Assembly: GCA_963657295.1 (NCBI GenBank)
Contig: CAVKMX010000074.1
Coordinates: 1-12,006, forward strand
Length of the DNA stretch: 12,006 bases
Reading direction: 5' to 3'
DNA from: CAG-791 sp963657295
GTDB taxonomy: Bacteria > Bacillota > Clostridia > Lachnospirales > Lachnospiraceae
Shown here: piece by piece, positions 7,596 to 12,006 of the stretch
Layout of the letters: every line of letters begins with the position of its first letter
Position numbering within the stretch: the first letter of the stretch is position 1
Notes under the pieces: generated by a model
Databases searched by the model: none
The model's input: the letters and a program-made list of their open reading frames with translations, nothing else
What the model was told of the DNA's origin: nothing
Translations under genes and position numbers: made by a program

Positions 7596-9200
7596 CTACC
7601 GCAGCACGATAAAGCTCTGCGGATCCAGCAGAATTCTCGTTCCGTCGCAGGACCCGCCTCCGATTGTGAAAAGCGTCTCCGTATGCGTTCCCCGATCGCC
7701 CGCAGGGAGCGCAACGCTCCTCGCCGATGAGGAGGGGTTCACCGCCAGGAGCAGTCCGCCTCTCCGATAGACGTACATCGGCTCCGTATCCTCCGCATAG
7801 ACCGATGCAAAGCTTCCGTCCGCCTGCAGATCCTTCCAGGCATGACGCAGCGTCAGAAGATCCTTCACCGTGTGATAAATCGAATCCGCCTTTGCCTGTT
7901 CCCCAGCGGCCGTTGGTGCATCCTCCGCAGGATCCACCGGCAGATAGAGCTGCTCCGGCGCAGCCGATGAGAATCCCAGGTTGGCCCCCTCATTCCACTG
8001 CATCGGAGTTCTGGTGCCGGTGCGGTTGTAGCCGCCCTCCTTGGTCGGAAGGTGGCGGTACCGCATGCCGATCTCATCGCCGTAATACAGGAACGGAACC
8101 CCCGGCATCGTGAACAGGAATGCAAAGGCAAGGCGTCTCTCCCTGTCATCCAGATTCATCGTCAGCCGCGGCGTATCGTGGTTGCAGGTGATGAAGCAGA
8201 TGTAGCCATCCTCCCTGGTGTTGGCATACATGCGCTCATAATCATTCAGGAAGGAGCGAATGGTGCCGCCGGCATCCTTCTTGAAATACGTGCGGTCCAC
8301 CACCCAGTCCGCCTTCTCACCGTCCGTGTACCCTCTCCGGCTCACCACATGTGCGCCGTGATTGTTGTAATCCCGCAGGAGATAGGAGCACGGCCGGCTC
8401 CATCCATCCAGCATGAAGTCCATATGGAAGCCGGCCTTTAAGGACAGCTCCGGATTGCTCCATTCCGAGACCAGGGCCGCCTCCGGATAATCGCGGTCCA
8501 GCATCCTGCGGACGTCCCTCCAGATGCGGGAGGTTCCGGTTTTGCATTCGTCATCTCCCTTGACCAGAGAATCCGCCATGTCCACACGGAACCCGTCGCA
8601 CCCTTGGTCAAGCCAGAAGCGGATGACATCCTTCATCGCCTCCTTGGTGGCAATGCACGCCGGATCATCCATCGGCTTCTGCCAGGGCTGATCCGGATGA
8701 AGAAAGCCGTAATTCAGCGCCGGCTGGCATTTGAAGAAATTCAGCATGTACGCGCCTTCCCGCTCCGACTCTCCTGCTACGTAGGGGCGTCCCGCCATGC
8801 CGGCGAAAACATCCATCGTCCACACATACCGGTCGGAATATTCGTTCTGCTCCGCCCTCTGACTCTCCAGGAACCACGGGTGCTCCTCCGAGGTGTGTCC
8901 GGGCACCAGGTCCAGGAGCACATGCATTCCTTTCTCATGGGCCCTTCGGAACAGATTCACCAGCTCCTCGTTGGTGCCGTAGCGGGGTGCCGCCTTTTTG
9001 TAATCCCGCACATCGTATCCGGCATCCTTGAACGGAGAATCGTAGCAGGGGTTGATCCAAAGGGCGTTGCAGCCCAGATCTCTGATGTAATCCAGCTTTG
9101 ATACAATTCCGTTGAAATCCCCGATTCCGTCCCCGTTGGAATCGCAGAAGGATTGAGGATAAATCTCATAGAATACAGCGTCCTTCAACCATGCCGGCAT
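7596..9200 (-). CDS. GH13 family alpha-glucosidase-like glycoside hydrolase
   Basis: The 534-residue cytoplasmic protein (no signal peptide) is a GH13 (beta/alpha)8-barrel enzyme acting on alpha-glucosidic bonds in small sugars, in the oligo-1,6-glucosidase/alpha-glucosidase/trehalose-hydrolase range. It begins WLKDAVFYEIYPQSF, followed by the calcium-site-like DSNGDGIGD (20-28). Catalytic residues are visible: nucleophile Asp207 in GFRVDMA, acid/base Glu246 in VSEWSNP, and transition-state stabiliser Asp342 in NHDTPR. The TPMQWNEGANLGFS segment (398-411) is typical of this group. Region I reads DLVPGHTSEEHPWF, with Gly where most relatives have Asn. ATG 9200 has AGGGAGGACAACGCA upstream. It has its own likely promoter and a cre-like site, suggesting control by sugar supply. 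Exact substrate is not predictable from motifs alone. Confidence 0.9.
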   Translation of the reverse strand: MPAWLKDAVFYEIYPQSFCDSNGDGIGDFNGIVSKLDYIRDLGCNALWINPCYDSPFKDAGYDVRDYKKAAPRYGTNEELVNLFRRAHEKGMHVLLDLVPGHTSEEHPWFLESQRAEQNEYSDRYVWTMDVFAGMAGRPYVAGESEREGAYMLNFFKCQPALNYGFLHPDQPWQKPMDDPACIATKEAMKDVIRFWLDQGCDGFRVDMADSLVKGDDECKTGTSRIWRDVRRMLDRDYPEAALVSEWSNPELSLKAGFHMDFMLDGWSRPCSYLLRDYNNHGAHVVSRRGYTDGEKADWVVDRTYFKKDAGGTIRSFLNDYERMYANTREDGYICFITCNHDTPRLTMNLDDRERRLAFAFLFTMPGVPFLYYGDEIGMRYRHLPTKEGGYNRTGTRTPMQWNEGANLGFSSAAPEQLYLPVDPAEDAPTAAGEQAKADSIYHTVKDLLTLRHAWKDLQADGSFASVYAEDTEPMYVYRRGGLLLAVNPSSSARSVALPAGDRGTHTETLFTIGGGSCDGTRILLDPQSFIVLR

Positions 9201-9294
9201 TGCGTTGTCCTCCCTGTCTCCTTATCGTTCTGTTCCTGTGCTGCCCTGTATCGGGTGTCTGTCCGGCGCCCGCCTGCCCGGCGGCGTCACTTCC

Positions 9295-9322
9295 ATTGTA
9301 GCGGTTTCATGTCCCGAGACAA
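9295..9322 (-). promoter_or_regulatory. Sigma-A-type promoter of the GH13 gene
   Basis: Minus-strand TTGTCT (9317-9322, 4/6 to the -35 consensus), a 16-bp spacer and TACAAT (9295-9300, 5/6 to -10) lie across the 3' end of pgeF. Transcription would begin near 9288, leaving an untranslated leader of roughly 90 nt before ATG 9200. A GC-rich hairpin (CCGCC/GGCGG, 9270-9284) lies in that leader. The call rests on match and position only. Confidence 0.55.
9296..9309 (-). promoter_or_regulatory. Putative cre (CcpA) operator
   Basis: Minus-strand TGAAACCGCTACAA matches the Bacillota catabolite-responsive element TGWAANCGNTNWCA at 9 of 11 defined positions, missing only two near the 3' end. It covers the -10 box of the GH13 promoter and includes the TGA stop codon of pgeF. 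Binding of CcpA here would block RNA polymerase, giving glucose repression of the glucosidase; that outcome is inferred. Confidence 0.5.
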
Positions 9323-10182
9323 GGCCGCAGCATTACGAAAACGCCAAAATTCCCCCGCCGCCCATGGGTTACCCGATGACTGAACAGGAGCTCCGGATTG
9401 CAGGCCGTGCAGACGTCCGTCACATGGATGTGCTCCGGTGCAACACCGGCCTCCTCCAGACCGATCCGGCAGGCACTCCAAAGATCCAGCTGCACGTGCC
9501 CCGGATTGCCGCGGAATTCCAGCAGCTCCTTTTCCCGTCCTGGAAATTCTCTTCGGAAAACCTCCGCCACGTCCTCGCTGACCTCATAATGCTCCCTGCA
9601 GATGGAGGGCCCGATTCCCACCAGCAGATCCCCGGGATCCGAGCCGAATTCCTCCGTCATTTTCCGTACGGTCTTCGTCCCAATCCGCCCCGCCGTTCCT
9701 CTCCAGCCCGAATGGCTCACGCCGACTGCCCGCCGTACGGGATCCACGAACAGAAGCGGCACACAGTCCGCATAGAAGGTGGACAGCACCAGCCCCGGCT
9801 CGTTCGTGATCAGGCCGTCCGCACTCTCCCACGGTACAGGGAACAGCAGCCCTGCTCCGCCGTCCTCCCGCCGCACGCGGATGACGTTGGTTTCGTGCAC
9901 CTGGTGCGAGCACACGCAGTGGGACAGATCCGTTCCGAACGCCGCGGCGACCCGCGTGAAATTCTCCAGCACATTCTCCCTGGTATCACCGCGTCCCACC
10001 GTCAGATTCAAGGTGGCAAACTCTCCTCCGGAGACCCCGCCCTCCCGGGTGGAGATGAGATTCATCGCCGTTCCGCCCTGCTCCAGCGCCGGAAAATACA
10101 GCGAGGGCAGCACGCCTCCGTTCCTGCCTGCAAAGCTCCTCCCGCGAATCTCCCCGGCCGCGTTCCTGCGCGATATCTTCAT
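9307..10182 (-). CDS. pgeF: PgeF/YfiH-family purine nucleoside phosphorylase (DUF152, 'laccase domain')
   Basis: Members of this family (YfiH, YlmD) were long labelled polyphenol oxidases but are metal-dependent purine nucleoside phosphorylases/adenosine deaminases; E. coli PgeF also edits misincorporated L-Ser in peptidoglycan precursors. The 291-residue product has the three metal ligands in family motifs: His96 in SHQVH, Cys140 in YADCVP and His157 in SHSGWRGT, the last two 17 residues apart as in E. coli. Other landmarks are GIGPSI (189-194) and, near the C-terminus, the THGRRGNFG motif. In B. subtilis the paralogue YlmD lies near division genes, so the location after pgi is not informative. 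ATG 10182 has GCGGAGGATAGGC upstream. No clear promoter was found, so readthrough from pgi is likely. The stop codon overlaps the cre-like site of the next gene. Confidence 0.9.
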   Translation of the reverse strand: MKISRRNAAGEIRGRSFAGRNGGVLPSLYFPALEQGGTAMNLISTREGGVSGGEFATLNLTVGRGDTRENVLENFTRVAAAFGTDLSHCVCSHQVHETNVIRVRREDGGAGLLFPVPWESADGLITNEPGLVLSTFYADCVPLLFVDPVRRAVGVSHSGWRGTAGRIGTKTVRKMTEEFGSDPGDLLVGIGPSICREHYEVSEDVAEVFRREFPGREKELLEFRGNPGHVQLDLWSACRIGLEEAGVAPEHIHVTDVCTACNPELLFSHRVTHGRRGNFGVFVMLRPCLGT

Positions 10183-10228
10183 ACAAGCCTATCCTCCGCT
10201 GTACCCCGTCCCCGGCGGTTCTTCTTCA

Positions 10229-10266
10229 GAAAGGGCAGGCGGATGCAACCTTCCGCCTGCCCTTTC
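10229..10266 (-). terminator. 15-bp perfect hairpin between pgi and pgeF
   Basis: GAAAGGGCAGGCGGA (10229-10243) and TCCGCCTGCCCTTTC (10252-10266) form a perfect 15-bp stem around an 8-nt loop. The stem base has AAA/TTT, but no run of T follows on either strand, so termination would be partial at best. It lies about 47 nt upstream of the pgeF start and may reduce readthrough from pgi or protect the pgi mRNA 3' end. Confidence 0.6.
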
Positions 10267-10400
10267 ACCGCCCCATGCCCGGGACAATCCTTTTCCAAAT
10301 CTGTGTCAAAGCATCCCGTCTGCTCACGCAGCCTCCCGCAGGCCGTAAAATCAGCTGTGCCTTTTCCGCAGCTCCGGCTCCGGTCGGAGGTCCTGATGCC

Positions 10401-11745
10401 TCAGTCCGCCAGTCTGGCCTTCAGCGCNNNNNNNNNNGCCCGGCTTGCCCAGAAGTGCGAACATGTTGTGCTTATAGGACTCCACGCCCGGCTGGTTGAA
10501 CGGGTTTACGGCCAGAAGATATCCGGATACGCCGCACGCAAATTCAAAGAAATAGAACAGCTGTCCCAGATACTCTTCGGTCTGCTCCGGAATCTGCACC
10601 ATCAGATTCGGGACGCTGCCGTCCGTATGCGCGAGGATGGTTCCGTTCATGGCCGCCTCATTTGCGAACTGCATGGTCTTGCCTGCGAGGAAGTTCAGAC
10701 CGTCCAGATTCTCGGCATCTGCACCGATCGTAACGTCTGCACGCGGCTTCTCCACATGCAGCACCGTCTCGAACATGATGCGCGCCCCGTCCTGAATGAA
10801 CTGACCCATGGAATGCAGATCCGTGGTCAGATCCACGCTGGCCGGGAAGAGGCCTCTCTTATCCTTGCCCTCCGATTCGCCGTACAGCTGCTTCCACCAC
10901 TCCGAGGTGTAGTGCAGAGAGGGCTCGTAATTGGCAAGAATCTCAACCGACTTGCCCTTTCGCAGGAAAATATTGCGCAGTGCCGCATACTGCAGCGCGT
11001 CATTGTCGGCATAATCCGATTCCAGCGCCAGCCTTCTTCCTTCCGCAGCACCTGCCATCAGCTTGTCAATGTCTGCGCCGGACACGGCAATGGGCAGCAG
11101 ACCGACTGCCGTCAGAACCGAGAACCGTCCGCCCACATTGTCCGGAATGACAAAGGTCTCATACCCTTCCGCGTCAGCCAGGGTCTTGAGTGCCCCCCTT
11201 GCCTTATCGGTGGTGGCGTAAATTCTCTTTGCCGCTCCCTCCTTGCCGTATTTCTTCTCCGCCAGATCGCGGAAGAGACGGAAGGCAATGGACGTTTCCG
11301 TCGTTGTCCCGGACTTCGAAATGACGTTGATGGAGAAATCCCGGTCACCGATCACCTCCACCAGGTGGGCCAGATAGGTTCCGCTGATGGAATTGCCTGC
11401 AAAATAAATCTCGGGTGCCTTCCGGATTTCCCGGGAAACGCTGTTGTAGAAGCTGTGGCGCAGGAAATTGATGGCCGCGCGGGCCCCCAGGTAGGAGCCG
11501 CCGATACCCAGTACCAGCAGAACCTCGGAATCTCCCTGAATCTTCTCGGCTGCCTTCTTGATGCACGCAAACTCTTCCCTGTCATAGTCCTCAGGAAGAT
11601 TCACCCAGCCGAGGAAATCATTGCCTGCGCCGGTTCCGGACACCAGCAGCTCCTTCGCCGCCAGAACCTGGCTCTTGATGTTCTCGACCTCGCTCTCCGA
11701 AACAAAGCCCTTTGCCTTTGAATAATCAAATGTTACCTTTGCCAT
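10401..11745 (-). CDS. pgi: Glucose-6-phosphate isomerase (interrupted by a 10-N gap)
   Basis: Pgi interconverts glucose 6-phosphate and fructose 6-phosphate at the entry of glycolysis. The product starts MAKVTFDYSKAKGF and carries the sugar-phosphate loop LGIGGSYLGARA (79-90), SKSGTTTET (143-151) in the SIS fold, DNVGGRFSVLTAVGLLPIA (PGI signature) and NPFNQPGVESYKHNMFALLGKPG near the C-terminus (second signature). Immediately after GKPG come ten Ns. The run is not divisible by three, so a literal reading continues into a false tail ending at 10351. In the shifted frame the flanking bases encode ALKARLAD then TGA at 10401-10403, the expected family ending, giving about 447-448 residues. ATG 11745 has a very strong AAGGAGGTGT upstream; an in-frame ATG at 11814 would add 23 residues spanning that same ribosome-binding site and is less likely. 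Confidence 0.95.
10428..10437. other. Assembly gap (10 N) within the 3' end of pgi
   Basis: Ten consecutive undetermined bases separate codons for GKPG from codons for ALKARLAD. Only a gap length divisible by three joins the two coding frames; compared with the ending of B. subtilis Pgi (GKPGFEEKKAELEKRL) the true gap is probably 9 or 12 bases. Confidence 0.95.
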
Positions 11746-11834
11746 TGGGGGACACCTCCTTGCACCCTGAAAAGCCGCGCCCTGTGCGCGCACCTGCGCC
11801 TGCAGCCGGCTCATCTGTTTTCAGCGCTCCTTCC

Positions 11835-11864
11835 AAAAAAAGCACGGCTCCTGCCGGCTTTTTT
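11835..11864. terminator. Bidirectional intrinsic terminator in the pgi leader
   Basis: A7-GC-(A)-CGGC, a TCCT loop, then GCCG-GC-T6 makes a 6-bp GC stem with one bulged A, flanked by A and T tracts. It works in both directions: plus strand ends GCTTTTTT, minus strand ends GCTTTTTTT. On the minus strand it lies between the predicted pgi promoter and the pgi start codon (about 90 nt upstream). It may therefore act as an attenuator in the pgi leader or stop transcription arriving from outside. Confidence 0.75.
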
Positions 11865-11883
11865 GACTGCTCTGAACAAAAAC

Positions 11884-11912
11884 AGTTTATCAGCAGGCCA
11901 TGGCAAGTGCAA
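11884..11912 (-). promoter_or_regulatory. Promoter upstream of pgi with extended -10
   Basis: On the minus strand TTGCAC (11907-11912), a 17-bp spacer and TAAACT (11884-11889) preceded by TG at -15/-14 (TGATAAACT) form an extended -10 sigma-A promoter. The -35 is weak (3/6), which the TGn motif could offset. The start site would be near 11877, about 13 nt before the terminator hairpin. Confidence 0.5.
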
Positions 11913-11913
11913 G

Positions 11914-11928
11914 CGGGAACGCTTCCCG
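11914..11928. promoter_or_regulatory. 15-bp palindrome abutting the pgi -35 box
   Basis: CGGGAACGCTTCCCG is a perfect 6-bp inverted repeat with a 3-base centre, one base upstream of the -35 hexamer. The minus strand contains the AANCGNT core found in cre sites (AAGCGTT), but only about 7 of 11 cre positions match. It may be an operator or simply a small hairpin. Confidence 0.35.
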
Positions 11929-11950
11929 GAGGGTTTCCGCCCCCGCCGCA

Positions 11951-12003
11951 GGTTACTGTACAGACGCCCGCCAGGCGACAGGGTGGCGGAGAATGTCCAG
12001 TCC
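11951..12003 (+). repeat. Right copy of the palindromic intergenic repeat
   Basis: Positions 11951-11972 are the exact reverse complement of 31-52, and the homology extends to about 12003. The element folds on itself: GG (11951) with CC (12002), ACTGTACA (11955-11962) with TGTCCAGT (11994-12001) with one mismatch, and CCGCCA (11968-11973) with TGGCGG (11984-11989) around a 10-nt loop. Only three bases of window follow it. It lies about 40 bp beyond the -35 box of the pgi promoter. Confidence 0.75.
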
Positions 12004-12006
12004 GGG

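Noticed and set aside
10304..10309. Perfect -35 hexamer TTGACA on the minus strand upstream of pgeF
   Set aside because: No acceptable -10 lies 15-19 bases downstream, and a promoter here would read straight into the 15-bp hairpin.
10267..10400. Open minus-strand frame between pgi and pgeF as a small protein gene
   Set aside because: There is no ATG with a ribosome-binding site, no recognisable protein character, and the frame runs through the hairpin.
9205..11721. Very long open frame on the plus strand (838 codons) across pgeF and pgi
   Set aside because: It is antisense to two well-supported genes, reads through the N gap, has no recognisable domain and no ribosome-binding site. GC-rich coding sequence commonly leaves the opposite strand open.
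11746..11814. Alternative pgi start at 11814 adding 23 residues
   Set aside because: The extension covers the very strong ribosome-binding site of the ATG at 11745, and MAKVTFDYS is the natural family start. The site near 11814 has only a distant AGGAG.
1..12006. Inverted repeats at both ends considered as terminal repeats of a composite transposon or integrated element
   Set aside because: The content is core housekeeping genes with no transposase or integrase, and each repeat is itself palindromic. Dispersed repeats at contig breaks explain the pattern better.

Overview
This window is a compact, GC-rich bacterial segment in which all ten genes lie on the minus strand. The gene families, the strong AGGAGG-type ribosome-binding sites, and the RicT and FprA homologues point to an anaerobic member of the Clostridia (Bacillota). 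Lachnospiraceae is the most likely family, but this is inferred from gene content and was not tested. The content is mostly conserved housekeeping. I found no defence island, prophage, CRISPR array or RNA gene.

In the direction of transcription (high to low coordinates) the order is: glucose-6-phosphate isomerase (pgi), PgeF/YfiH-type purine nucleoside phosphorylase, a GH13 alpha-glucosidase-like enzyme, an FprA-type diiron flavoprotein, pyruvate kinase (pyk), a divergent guanylate-kinase-like P-loop kinase, DNA polymerase III delta' (holB), ricT (yaaT, PSP1 family), trmN6 (yabB) and rsmI (yabC). The first half (about 4.9-11.7 kb) is central carbon and redox metabolism. The second half (about 0.1-4.9 kb) is the classic Bacillota replication/RNA-modification cluster, known in Bacillus subtilis as tmk-yaaQ-yaaR-holB-ricT-yabA-yabB-yazA-yabC. 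Here it is shortened: yabA and yazA are absent and a guanylate-kinase-like gene sits where tmk would be. Spacing from pyk to rsmI is tight (3 bp, overlaps of about 28 and 41 bp, 15 bp), so these genes are probably co-transcribed.

Regulatory signals are few but readable. A sigma-A-like promoter with an extended -10 lies upstream of pgi, and a strong bidirectional intrinsic terminator follows within about 15 nt of the predicted start site. A second promoter in front of the GH13 gene carries a near-consensus cre (CcpA) site that overlaps both the -10 box and the pgeF stop codon. Hairpins sit between pgi and pgeF and between the GH13 and fprA genes.

The most unusual feature is at the edges. Positions 1-52 and 11951-12003 are two copies, in opposite orientation, of one roughly 52-bp imperfectly palindromic element with a 22-bp identical core. 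Both copies end at or within a few bases of the window boundary. This is what one sees when contigs break at dispersed palindromic (REP-like) repeats. A 10-N gap near the 3' end of pgi is not a multiple of three and creates a false C-terminus. The true end (residues ALKARLAD, then stop) is recoverable from the flanking sequence.
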